DNA of 64,000 bases from Candidatus Villigracilis proximus (GTDB lineage: Bacteria > Chloroflexota > Anaerolineae > Anaerolineales > Villigracilaceae). The stretch lies in assembly GCA_016715195.1 (NCBI GenBank), contig JADKBB010000018.1, positions 35,366 to 99,365 on the forward strand, read 5' to 3'. A program made the translations under genes and the position numbers. How positions within the stretch are numbered: position 1 is the first letter of the stretch; every line of letters begins with the position of its first letter. Below are positions 1-7,960 of the stretch, piece by piece. Under the pieces are notes generated by a model. The model made no database searches. It saw nothing but the letters and a program-made list of their open reading frames with translations, and was not told the DNA's origin.

Positions 1-1823
1 CCACCTACCTCAAGATCACAGCCTGGTGGGGCGGACAAGCCGGCTCGCTCGTATTTTGGTCTTTTCTTCTTTCCGCCTTCGCATCTGCAGTCACTCTGCG
101 CAAATGGGAGCGCGATATCGAATTTCTGCCGTGGGTGATCGTGGTCTGTTCTGTCACACTGATTTTCTTCCTCGGCCTGGTGATCTTCTACGAAAATCCA
201 TTCACACGCTTTTGGCTGGTCGGTGGAAATGTAGAACCGCACATGTTCGCCCCCTTAAATGCGACTCTCTTCACTGCTCAAGATGGGCAGGGATTGAATC
301 CGCTTCTACGCCACCCGGGCATGGTCATTCATCCGCCCATGCTTTATCTTGGCTTCGTCTCCTACGTGATCCCATACGCCTTCGCCATGGCCGCGCTCAT
401 CACCGGCCGCACTGATGATCGTTGGATCCGCCTCACCCGCCGCTGGTCTTTGTGGGCCTGGCTCTTCCTCTCCTTCGGCCTCGTGCTCGGCGGACGTTGG
501 GCTTACGATGTATTAGGCTGGGGCGGTTATTGGGGCTGGGACCCGGTTGAGATCGCGGCCTTCATGCCGTGGCTGACAGGTACCGCATTTTTACATTCTG
601 TCATGATCCAGGAAAAGCGCGGTCTGCTCAAACACTGGAACATGATCCTCGTCATTTTGACCTACTCCTTGGTTATCTTCGGAACCTTCCTGACACGTTC
701 TGGTGTGCTTTCCTCAGTTCATGCCTTTGCCAACAGTCCGATCGGACCATTGTTCATGGGCTTTGTCAGTCTCTCGTTGATCGTCTCCATTGCGCTGGTG
801 ATCTGGCGCTGGCCTGACCTGCAAAGTGAAACTGAAATGAAGTCCATGCTCTCACGAGAAGCATTATTCCTTCTGAATAACCTGCTCTTCATGAGTATTC
901 TTGTTGTCTGCTTCTGGGGCGTGATCTTCCCCCTCGCTTCAGAATTATTCACTGGACAAAAGATAACGGTAGGCCCGCCCTTCTATGAACGCGCTACAGC
1001 TCCCCTCTTCTCAGCTTTACTCTTCCTGATGGCGGTTGCTCCACTCTCTGCCTGGGGACATTCCACCGTACAGACTCTGGGCCGCGCCATGTGGAAATCC
1101 GCTGTCGCCGCCTCGATCGTGACCGTGATCCTGTTCTTCACTTACACCAGCAAGATCGGCGCTTTGATCGGGTTCTTCCTCGTTACGCTCATCTTGTTCG
1201 TCACCTTTCAGGAATTCTGGCGCGGCGCACGCGCGCGTCAAAAAGTGCAAGGCGAAAATTTCTTCACTGCACTCTCACGCCTGATGGGACGTAACCGCCG
1301 GCGCTATGGCGGATACATCATCCATATCAGTATGGCATTGATGGCAATCGGCATCCTCGGTATTGAAATATTCCAGACCTCCACCCAGGGACTGCTCGCT
1401 CAAGGCGAAGAACTGGAAATCGCAGGCTACACCGTAAAATATCGTGAACTCGCTTCATGGGATGATGCAGGCAAAGGCGTGAACTTCACCCGCGCAACTG
1501 TGGATATCTATGAAAACGGAATCTATCTCGGTGAACTTAACCCGCGCATTGACTATTACTTCGACTCACAACAAAACATGACCATCCCTGGAAACCGCTC
1601 CACGTTTCGAGATGACCTGTACATCCTGCTTGTAGACTGGCAGCCTGTATCCAACATGGGCGCGACCTTCAAAATATACGTTAACCCATTGGTCAACTGG
1701 TTGTGGATCGGCAGTTTGCTATTCCTGGTCGGCATTATTTTTGCAGCATGGCCCGATCATGACCCGGCAGAAGAACCAGTCCGCAATGTACGTCGGGTGG
1801 GTCAATCCAGCGCGGCGGATTAA
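1..1823 (+). CDS. ccmF: Cytochrome c heme lyase subunit CcmF (5' truncated by window edge)
   Basis: Integral membrane protein that, with CcmH, ligates heme to apocytochrome c on the outer face of the membrane (System I). The open frame runs in from the window edge (first codon at base 3), giving about 606 residues of a family usually near 650. The start is therefore missing, and internal ATGs should not be used as starts. Visible marks: WWGGQAGSL near the N-terminal edge, the tryptophan-rich heme-handling motif WGGYWGWDPVE at about 500-550, many hydrophobic helices, a periplasmic domain between the last two helices, and a final helix. It is first in a run of ccm genes on the same strand, with ccmH 76 bp downstream. 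CcmE is not in the window and may lie upstream. Family assignment is firm. Confidence 0.95.
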   Translation, partial: TYLKITAWWGGQAGSLVFWSFLLSAFASAVTLRKWERDIEFLPWVIVVCSVTLIFFLGLVIFYENPFTRFWLVGGNVEPHMFAPLNATLFTAQDGQGLNPLLRHPGMVIHPPMLYLGFVSYVIPYAFAMAALITGRTDDRWIRLTRRWSLWAWLFLSFGLVLGGRWAYDVLGWGGYWGWDPVEIAAFMPWLTGTAFLHSVMIQEKRGLLKHWNMILVILTYSLVIFGTFLTRSGVLSSVHAFANSPIGPLFMGFVSLSLIVSIALVIWRWPDLQSETEMKSMLSREALFLLNNLLFMSILVVCFWGVIFPLASELFTGQKITVGPPFYERATAPLFSALLFLMAVAPLSAWGHSTVQTLGRAMWKSAVAASIVTVILFFTYTSKIGALIGFFLVTLILFVTFQEFWRGARARQKVQGENFFTALSRLMGRNRRRYGGYIIHISMALMAIGILGIEIFQTSTQGLLAQGEELEIAGYTVKYRELASWDDAGKGVNFTRATVDIYENGIYLGELNPRIDYYFDSQQNMTIPGNRSTFRDDLYILLVDWQPVSNMGATFKIYVNPLVNWLWIGSLLFLVGIIFAAWPDHDPAEEPVRNVRRVGQSSAAD

Positions 1824-1835
1824 TAAAATAAGTCA

Positions 1836-1879
1836 AAGGTTAAAAATTGAAAGTCTTGCGGCTTTCAATTTTTAACCTT
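1836..1879. repeat. 18-bp perfect inverted repeat between ccmF and ccmH
   Basis: Arms at 1836-1853 and 1862-1879 are perfectly complementary around an 8-base loop. The arms are AT-rich and built of 7-base words (AGTCAAA, GGTTAAA, AATTGAA). No T-tract follows, so it is more likely an intergenic repeat or mRNA-stability stem than a terminator. Confidence 0.7.
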
Positions 1880-1899
1880 CGACTTTCTGGAGATAGCCA

Positions 1900-2379
1900 A
1901 TGAAAAAAATATTACTCACCCTTGCTCTTACATTCCTACTCAGTTTGTTTACCAGCGTTGTCTTTGCACAAGACCCCACTCCCTCTGATGATGAAGTCAA
2001 TGCTGTGGCAAGCCAGCTTTACTGCCCCGTCTGCGAGAGCACGCCGCTGGATGTATGCCCGACCGAAGCCTGCCGCCAATGGCGAGATTTGATCCGTCAG
2101 CAATTGGCTGACGGCATGACCGAAGACCAGATCAAACAGTATTTTGTTGATAACTACGGCGCGCGCGTTTTGGCCGAACCGCCAAAACAAGGCTCGTACT
2201 GGCTCTTCTATATCCTGCCGCCTGTGATCATCCTTGCCGGCGCGATCATCCTCTTCCGCTCACTCAAAGCGTGGACAAAGCCCATCGCGGCTCCAGCAAG
2301 CAGCGGCGCAGAACGAAGCGAACCGTCTAAAGATGAATATGTCTCAAAGTTTGAAGAAGAATTAAAGAAAAGAAAATAA
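1900..2379 (+). CDS. ccmH: CcmH-type cytochrome c biogenesis thiol oxidoreductase
   Basis: Keeps the CXXCH cysteines of apocytochromes reduced before heme attachment, acting outside the membrane. The 159-residue protein has an N-terminal signal peptide or anchor (residues 1-24, ending FAQ), the redox motif CPVC at about residues 42-45 followed by a three-helix region (ACRQWRDLI, then GMTEDQIKQYF), and a C-terminal transmembrane helix at about 107-125, as in the CcmH/CycL/NrfF family. The start ATG follows TGGAG at short spacing. A second cysteine pair (CPTEAC) just after the motif is unusual. It follows ccmF and precedes the thioredoxin-like gene, the usual order. Confidence 0.92.
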   Translation: MKKILLTLALTFLLSLFTSVVFAQDPTPSDDEVNAVASQLYCPVCESTPLDVCPTEACRQWRDLIRQQLADGMTEDQIKQYFVDNYGARVLAEPPKQGSYWLFYILPPVIILAGAIILFRSLKAWTKPIAAPASSGAERSEPSKDEYVSKFEEELKKRK

Positions 2380-2386
2380 TCACAAC

Positions 2387-2428
2387 AGACCTGACAGGTT
2401 TCCGAAATACTTTTATGATGTCAGGTCT
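2387..2428. repeat. Stem-loop between ccmH and ccmG
   Basis: Arms AGACCTGACA (2387-2396) and TGTCAGGTCT (2419-2428) are perfect complements with a 22-base loop. It sits between two genes of the same operon. It may modulate read-through or be a dispersed repeat. Confidence 0.55.
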
Positions 2429-2444
2429 TTAATTGGAGAATGTT

Positions 2445-3011
2445 ATGACTGAAACAACCAACCCCAAACGCGGGGTGCCCATTTGGGTGCAGATCGCCAT
2501 CTGGTTATTTATTGCGGCTCTGCTTGCCCTGGTGGGTGTCACACTTAGCAAACGTCAGCAGGGAACGGTACAGCCCGGCGACACGATCCCAAATTTCACA
2601 TTGCCTTTGTTTAGCGGGTATGAATATGAAGGCCAAAACGAAGTTAAGCTCTCGGCCTTTGAAGGCAAACTGGTCGTGCTTAATTTTTGGGCTTCGTGGT
2701 GCAAACCCTGCGAACAGGAAGCCGCCGAACTGGAAGAAGCCTGGGAATACTACGAACCCAATGGAGATGTGGTCTTCCTCGGCGTGGACTATGTGGATAC
2801 TGAGCCCGAAGCACGCGCCTACTTAAAAAAATTCGGCATCACATTTTTCAACGGCCCCGATATGGGAACCAAGATCTCACAGATATTCCGCGTGCGCGGC
2901 GTACCTGAAACATATTTCATCGATCAAAGCGGAACATTGTATTATGTAAAAGTCGGACCGTTCGTTTCCGTGGACGAGATCAAATCCATCATTGACCAAA
3001 AACTCCCCTAA
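2445..3011 (+). CDS. ccmG: Membrane-anchored thioredoxin-like protein, CcmG/ResA type
   Basis: Thiol-disulfide reductant for cytochrome c maturation. The ATG at 2445 is preferred over the in-frame TTG at 2433 because a GGAG lies at 2435-2438, inside the longer version. The 188-residue product has a cytoplasmic stub, one transmembrane segment (about residues 11-34), then a redoxin fold with the active site WASWCKPC (cysteines near 86 and 89) and the conserved cis-Pro region GVPETYFID. It belongs to the AhpC/TSA-thioredoxin group, and ResA and CcmG cannot be separated by sequence inspection. It sits between ccmH and the ccmI-like gene (9-bp gap), which supports a maturation role. Confidence 0.92.
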   Translation: MTETTNPKRGVPIWVQIAIWLFIAALLALVGVTLSKRQQGTVQPGDTIPNFTLPLFSGYEYEGQNEVKLSAFEGKLVVLNFWASWCKPCEQEAAELEEAWEYYEPNGDVVFLGVDYVDTEPEARAYLKKFGITFFNGPDMGTKISQIFRVRGVPETYFIDQSGTLYYVKVGPFVSVDEIKSIIDQKLP

Positions 3012-3020
3012 GGCGGACAC

Positions 3021-3533
3021 ATGGAACTAGGCACAATCTTTCTTATCCTGGCTGTGATCGTGATCGTTGGCATATATCTGTACGCGCCATTCACAACACG
3101 CGCACGCCGCAATCGTGTAAACGAATCACATGAAGTCTCCGCCTTAAAAGCGGAACGTGACCGCGTGATCAACTCACTGCAAGAACTTGATTTTGATTTC
3201 AACCTCGGCAAAATCCCTGCGGGAGAATACCCCGATCAACGCGCCGCTCTTTTACAAAAAGGCGCGGATATTCTACGCAAACTCGATGAACTCGCGCCCG
3301 TATCTTCATCAGCGCTCAATGCTGAAGCGCGCATTGAAAAAGCCACAGCCGCAGGCCGCGCCGACGCAGCCACCTCCCGCCCACTGGCAGACAACGACGA
3401 TGATCTCGAATCGATGATCTCAGCCCGCCGCAAACAACACAAAAGCAAATCTGCCGGCTTCTGCCCGAAATGCGGCAAGCCTGTATTGATATCCGATAAA
3501 TTTTGCCCGGCTTGCGGAAAATCATTAAACTAA
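3021..3533 (+). CDS. CcmI-like membrane protein with C-terminal zinc ribbon
   Basis: 170 residues: one N-terminal transmembrane helix (about 5-23), a charged helical stretch (ALKAERDRVINSLQELDFDF, then KIPAGEYPDQRAALLQ) that resembles the N-terminal coiled part of CcmI/CycH, a low-complexity Ala-rich linker, and a zinc ribbon at the end (CPKCGKP ... CPACGKS, two CXXC knuckles). The CcmI-like function is inferred from this helix and from location 9 bp after the thioredoxin gene. The tetratricopeptide domain of classical CcmI is absent. Confidence 0.75.
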   Translation: MELGTIFLILAVIVIVGIYLYAPFTTRARRNRVNESHEVSALKAERDRVINSLQELDFDFNLGKIPAGEYPDQRAALLQKGADILRKLDELAPVSSSALNAEARIEKATAAGRADAATSRPLADNDDDLESMISARRKQHKSKSAGFCPKCGKPVLISDKFCPACGKSLN

Positions 3534-3572
3534 CGTTGAACGTTAACCGTTTCGCGCTCCCTTGAGGAATTC

Positions 3573-5453
3573 ATGAAATTACGCCACACCTTACTTTTAG
3601 CGACCATCGCCGTTCTTCTCACCGCATGTAACTTTACCCTCGCGGAAGATGTCACCCCTCCACCCGGATACGTGCCCCCCACCCCAATGCCCACCATGGG
3701 GCCGCTTTATCCTGCCAGCGCACCAAACCCAGCCAACGGCGCGATCATCTATGTTGAAAAATGCGCGCCCTGTCACGGTGATACCGGGTTAGGCGACGGC
3801 GAACAAGGCAAACAATTACCGGTCACGGTCATTCCAATTGGTTTACCTGAAACCGCGAGCAAGGCGCTCCCATCTGCCTGGTACACACAAGTCACACAAG
3901 GCAACCTCGACCGCTTCATGCCGCCCTTCGCAAGTTTGAACGATCAGGAACGCTGGGATGTCGTGGCCTTCGCGCTCACCTTGCACACCACCCCTGAACA
4001 GGTCGAAACCGGTAAATCTCTTTTTGAAACCGCCTGCGCCGACTGTGCCAAAAATTTCAGCAACCTCGAAATGATGTCTGCGCTTTCTGAAAATGATCTC
4101 ATTCGAATCATCAAAGAAGGCAAAGGCGACATTCCTGCTTTTGGAAAAGATTTTTCAGATGACGAAGCACTGGCCGTCGCAATGTACCTGCGGACTTTGA
4201 CCTTCGCCACGCTTCTTCCCACCCCGACAGTTGCTTCGGCTACCGAAACACCACTCAGCGCCGACGCAGAGACTCCGTCCGCTGAGATACTGCCCGTTGA
4301 TGGCACACAAGTTACAGGTACGCCTGAAGCGGTTATCGTCGAGGGCATCGGGAATGTCAGCGGCTCCATCGCAAACTTAACCGGCGCAGACCTTCCATCT
4401 GACATTAAAATTAAATTGACCGCTTTTGAACATGGCGCTGATCCAAATGCCGGGCCGCAGGAAACAGCCTCTTTTGAATCAACTGTCAATCCAGATGGAA
4501 CCTATTTATTCGAGAATATCAACATCCCTGAAGGCATCATTTACATCGCAGAAGTGGAAGTGAATGGACTCACCTATCAATCAGGATTTGCGATCGCGGA
4601 AGCCGGCATGACAGAATTGGTCATCGCGCCCATTACGGTATATGCCACCACCGAAGAGTTCACAGCCTTAAGAGTTGACTCGCTGCAGATGTACTTTGAT
4701 TTTGCCGGTGAAGGTTCTGCGCAAATCTTCGCGGTGTATTCCATTACCAACACCAGTGATAAAACTGTGATCATCAACATGGGCGAAGATCAGGAAGTTC
4801 CATTCATTGCCTTCCCCGAAGGCGCAGAAGCGCTCGGCTACGAAGCCGCCCAGGATAGCGCCGCTTTCCTGCCAACCGCAGATGGATTTGCGATGCCGCC
4901 CAGCGAAACCCCTTATGGCCTGATCGCGTTCGCATCCATTCCGAAGGCCAAAGAAATTGTGATCTCACAGGCTGCTCTTTTGCCCATTGGCGAATTAACT
5001 TTGTTCCTGCCCGAAGGCGTTGAAGCAAACGGCCAAACTCTTACCGATGGCGGTGTTCAAGCCATACAAACCACGAACTTCCATATTTATACAGGCGGCG
5101 CCGCCAATGAAGGCGATCAGATCGAATTCACTTTGACCGGCGAACCCGCAGACTCAACCGCTGTCAACCCGGATGTAACGCAGAATCAGACTCTCTTGAT
5201 CGGCATCGGCGGACTCGGTGTGGCATTAATCCTCGCCGGCGCATGGATGTTTTTACGTGACAATCGCAAAGCCGCAGATGAAGATGAAGTGGAAGAAGAA
5301 GACGATGATGATGAGTTTGAAGACTCAGAATCATTAATGGATGCCATCATTGCGCTTGATGATCTGCACCGCGCAGGCAAACTCTCTGATGAAGCCTATC
5401 AACAACGCCGCGCTGAGCTAAAGAATGCGTTGAAGAGAAAGGGTAATTTGTAA
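3573..5453 (+). CDS. Membrane-anchored c-type cytochrome with degenerate second heme site
   Basis: Lipoprotein (lipobox LLTAC, Cys about 19) of 626 residues. A first cytochrome c domain has CAPCH at about residues 65-69. A second cytochrome-like domain has CADCA at about 151-155 where CXXCH is expected, so its proximal histidine is absent. The domain otherwise continues normally (IPAFGKDFSDDEALAVAMYLRTL region). A Thr/Pro-rich linker, a beta-sandwich-like extracellular region, one transmembrane helix near 537-560, an acidic stretch and a SHOCT-like C-terminal helix pair follow. It lies inside the ccm operon between the ccmI-like gene and ccmA, so it may be both a client and a component of the local respiratory chain. 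The electron partner is unknown. Confidence 0.8.
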   Translation: MKLRHTLLLATIAVLLTACNFTLAEDVTPPPGYVPPTPMPTMGPLYPASAPNPANGAIIYVEKCAPCHGDTGLGDGEQGKQLPVTVIPIGLPETASKALPSAWYTQVTQGNLDRFMPPFASLNDQERWDVVAFALTLHTTPEQVETGKSLFETACADCAKNFSNLEMMSALSENDLIRIIKEGKGDIPAFGKDFSDDEALAVAMYLRTLTFATLLPTPTVASATETPLSADAETPSAEILPVDGTQVTGTPEAVIVEGIGNVSGSIANLTGADLPSDIKIKLTAFEHGADPNAGPQETASFESTVNPDGTYLFENINIPEGIIYIAEVEVNGLTYQSGFAIAEAGMTELVIAPITVYATTEEFTALRVDSLQMYFDFAGEGSAQIFAVYSITNTSDKTVIINMGEDQEVPFIAFPEGAEALGYEAAQDSAAFLPTADGFAMPPSETPYGLIAFASIPKAKEIVISQAALLPIGELTLFLPEGVEANGQTLTDGGVQAIQTTNFHIYTGGAANEGDQIEFTLTGEPADSTAVNPDVTQNQTLLIGIGGLGVALILAGAWMFLRDNRKAADEDEVEEEDDDDEFEDSESLMDAIIALDDLHRAGKLSDEAYQQRRAELKNALKRKGNL

Positions 5454-5486
5454 CCGGGAATTCCCATTACAAATTACGAATTCCTC

Positions 5487-6185
5487 ATGATTGAAGTAAA
5501 AAAACTCGTCAAACGTTTTGGGCTTAAGATCATCCTGCGCGGACTGGATTTTTCCGTGGAGCCGGGTGAGTTTGTGGCTTTGCTCGGTCCGAACGGCGCA
5601 GGCAAAACCACCTTCCTGCGTATTCTTGCCACACTCTCACGCCCATCTCTGGGCGAAGTAAAAGTGGCTGGTTATAACCTGCCGGCGCAGTCGGCACAAG
5701 TCCGCGCAAAATTAGGCGTGGTATCTCATCTGCCTTTGTTATATCCAGACCTGACTGCGGAAGAAAATCTGCTTTTCTACGGGCGTATGTATGGCGTTGA
5801 AAATATGTCTGCCCGCATCACCGAAGTTCTGGAAATGGTCGGCCTTGAAAATCGCCGCAAAGATTTAGTGCGCACTTTTTCACGCGGTATGCAGCAACGC
5901 CTTGCCATTGGCCGCGCCGTGATCCACGACCCCGAAGTGATGTTATTCGATGAACCTTACACGGGTCTTGATCAAGATGCCTCCGAAATGCTGGATGAAG
6001 TGCTGCGTTCTGTTGCAGCCAAAGGCCGCACCGTGGTAATGACGTCACATGATCTGGCCCGCGCCGAAGACCTCGCCACCCGTTTTGACATCCTTTCGCG
6101 GGGTGTGATCACTGCCTCAACCACACAAAAGAAGTTAAAGAAAACCAATCTGCTTGCATTCTATAAAGAGTCTCTTGAAGCATAA
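5487..6185 (+). CDS. ccmA: Heme exporter ATP-binding subunit CcmA
   Basis: ABC ATPase of the CcmABCD complex that releases holo-CcmE. 232 residues, usual length. Walker A GPNGAGKTT near residues 32-40, signature TFSRGMQQR, Walker B VMLFDEP with GLD D-loop, and a switch histidine in TSHD. It follows the cytochrome gene by 33 bp and precedes a membrane subunit by 12 bp. Assignment to CcmA and not a generic ABC ATPase rests on the context with ccmB and ccmC. Confidence 0.93.
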   Translation: MIEVKKLVKRFGLKIILRGLDFSVEPGEFVALLGPNGAGKTTFLRILATLSRPSLGEVKVAGYNLPAQSAQVRAKLGVVSHLPLLYPDLTAEENLLFYGRMYGVENMSARITEVLEMVGLENRRKDLVRTFSRGMQQRLAIGRAVIHDPEVMLFDEPYTGLDQDASEMLDEVLRSVAAKGRTVVMTSHDLARAEDLATRFDILSRGVITASTTQKKLKKTNLLAFYKESLEA

Positions 6186-6197
6186 CGAAACATACCC

Positions 6198-6884
6198 ATG
6201 AAGACATCCTCTCCATCTCTCTTAAAAGCAACACTTGCAATCGTGCGAAAAGACCTCGCCGCCGAATTTCGCTCGTTTGAAATGATCTCTGCGATGCTGG
6301 TCTTTTCCCTGCTGGTCATCATCATCTTCAACTTTGCGCTGGAGTTGGATATCAAAACACGTCAATCAGTTACTGCGGGCGTCTTATGGACAACCTTTGC
6401 CTTTGCCGGCACACTCGGACTCAACCGCTCCATGTCTGTTGAAAAAGACCGCGGCTGTATGGACGGCCTGCTGCTCGCACCTGTAGACCGCTCGGCCATT
6501 TATTTTGGCAAAGCCATCAGCAACCTGACCTTCATGCTGGTGGTGGAAGCCATTATTCTGCCGGTATACAGCATGTTATACAATGTAAATCTATTTCGGA
6601 TCGACCTGGTCGGCGTCATCCTGCTTGGCTCCATTGGATATACGGCAGTCGGCACGTTGCTCTCAACCATGTCTGCTCAAACACGCACACGGGAAATATT
6701 ATTGCCCATCCTGTTGTTCCCAGTTGCCATTCCAGTTCTTTTGGCGGCCGTCAAAGCCAGCGGCGGATTACTAACAGGCGCGGAATTTTCAGAGATACTC
6801 ACCCCGCTGAATATTCTCATCGTGTACGATGTGATCTTCATTGCCGTCGCATTCATGGTATTTGATTTTGTTGTTGAAGAATAA
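6198..6884 (+). CDS. ccmB: Heme exporter membrane subunit CcmB
   Basis: 228-residue protein with about six predicted transmembrane helices. The N-terminal KDLAAEFRSFEMISAMLVFSLL and the NRSMSVEKDRGCMDGLLLAP region are typical of CcmB. It forms the membrane part of the CcmAB transporter, 12 bp after ccmA. A 104-bp AT-rich gap without a terminator separates it from ccmC. Starts at ATG 6198; no strong Shine-Dalgarno is visible, which is consistent with translational coupling. Confidence 0.93.
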   Translation: MKTSSPSLLKATLAIVRKDLAAEFRSFEMISAMLVFSLLVIIIFNFALELDIKTRQSVTAGVLWTTFAFAGTLGLNRSMSVEKDRGCMDGLLLAPVDRSAIYFGKAISNLTFMLVVEAIILPVYSMLYNVNLFRIDLVGVILLGSIGYTAVGTLLSTMSAQTRTREILLPILLFPVAIPVLLAAVKASGGLLTGAEFSEILTPLNILIVYDVIFIAVAFMVFDFVVEE

Positions 6885-6988
6885 AAAAACTGCAAAATCT
6901 ACATTGTCAAAAAACCGGCTTCTCAGGTATTTTTATATCAAATCAAGTTTAATGAACCGTACACAAATCTTATAAAGGAGTTCATTCA

Positions 6989-7687
6989 ATGCAATCCAAA
7001 CCAATCGCACTCACAATTTTGGATATTATTTCAATCATTGTTCTCGGTGTTGCCGCCTACCTCTCACTTTTCTTTGCCCCCACCGAAGCCGTCATGGGAC
7101 AGGTTCAGCGCGTCTTCTACTTTCATGTCGGCACCGCCTGGGTCGGCCTGCTCGGTTTTATCCTCGCCGCAGCAGCGGGCATCGCCTACCTCGTCACAAA
7201 AAACATGGCATGGGATCGTTTTGAAGTGGCCGCCGTGGAAGTCAGCACCATGTTCTTTTTCATTACCATCGTGCTTGGTTCCATTTGGGCCCGCCCCGCC
7301 TGGAACACCTGGTGGACATGGGACCCGCGCCTCACCACCGCCGCAGTCACCGAACTGATCTATATCGCCTACTTTATGCTGCGTCAGGGAATTGATGACC
7401 CCGAAAAACGCGCGCGCTTCGGCGCCGTCTACACCTTGCTCGGCGGCCTTAGCGCACCGATCACCTTCATGGTCATTCGCCTCTTCCGCACCATTCACCC
7501 GGTCGTCATTGGCAGCGCAAGCGCCGAAGCTCAAGGCGGCTTTGACATGACCAGCGATATGAAAGTGGCCTTCTTCTTCGCCCTCTTCGCCTTCACCGTC
7601 ATCTTCATTGACCTGATGTGGAACCGCATCCGCCTGGGTCAGCTCGAAGAAAGCGTTGAACAGCTAAAACTCAACGTCGCAATCTGA
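6989..7687 (+). CDS. ccmC: Heme-binding membrane protein CcmC
   Basis: Presents heme to CcmE in the outer leaflet. 232 residues with six transmembrane helices and the tryptophan-rich WWD motif WNTWWTWDPRLTT near 105-117. Conserved histidines are visible in YFHVGTAW and in RTIHPVV. A good Shine-Dalgarno (AAAGGAG) precedes the ATG. Near-neighbour of ccmA and ccmB and followed 26 bp later by a CcmD-like small protein, so the complex is complete in the usual order. Confidence 0.95.
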   Translation: MQSKPIALTILDIISIIVLGVAAYLSLFFAPTEAVMGQVQRVFYFHVGTAWVGLLGFILAAAAGIAYLVTKNMAWDRFEVAAVEVSTMFFFITIVLGSIWARPAWNTWWTWDPRLTTAAVTELIYIAYFMLRQGIDDPEKRARFGAVYTLLGGLSAPITFMVIRLFRTIHPVVIGSASAEAQGGFDMTSDMKVAFFFALFAFTVIFIDLMWNRIRLGQLEESVEQLKLNVAI

Positions 7688-7713
7688 ACCTAACACAAAA
7701 AACGGAGAACACC

Positions 7714-7911
7714 ATGTTCCTAGAAACCATGCCCGACACCTCAGCCTACATGATCGCAGGCTTCGGTATTTCCTTTGCAGTCATGGGCATATATGTGCTC
7801 AGTATGTATCTGCGAAATACCAACCTAAAACGTGACGCGGAAATGCTCAAATCTTTACAAGCCGAAAACGAAAAGTCAAAAGCAAAGCCCAAACCGAACA
7901 AAAAGAAATAG
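7714..7911 (+). CDS. ccmD: Small CcmD-like membrane protein
   Basis: 65 residues: a short N-terminus, one transmembrane helix (about 12-32), then a basic Lys-rich cytoplasmic tail (KAKPKPNKKK). CcmD proteins have this architecture and stabilise CcmABC. Sequence similarity alone would not identify it, but position directly after ccmC with GGAGA before the ATG makes the call likely. It ends just ahead of a terminator. Confidence 0.8.
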   Translation: MFLETMPDTSAYMIAGFGISFAVMGIYVLSMYLRNTNLKRDAEMLKSLQAENEKSKAKPKPNKKK

Positions 7912-7923
7912 ACAGAACGAGAC

Positions 7924-7958
7924 AAAGTCCGCTATAATCAAAGCGGACTTTATTTTTT
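7924..7958 (+). terminator. Rho-independent terminator of the ccm operon, with a -10-like box in the loop
   Basis: Ten-base stem AAAGTCCGCT (7924-7933) with AGCGGACTTT (7942-7951), followed by an ATTTTTT tract. The first stem arm and loop also contain TATAAT (7933-7938), with TAGACA at 7909-7914 spaced 18 bp upstream, so the same stretch reads as a promoter for the next gene, whose ATG is at 7961. Confidence 0.75.
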
Positions 7959-7960
7959 CC

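Noticed and set aside
3944..4489. 181-residue minus-strand open frame in the cytochrome gene
   Set aside because: Ser/Ala/Val-rich shadow of the Thr/Pro linker region.
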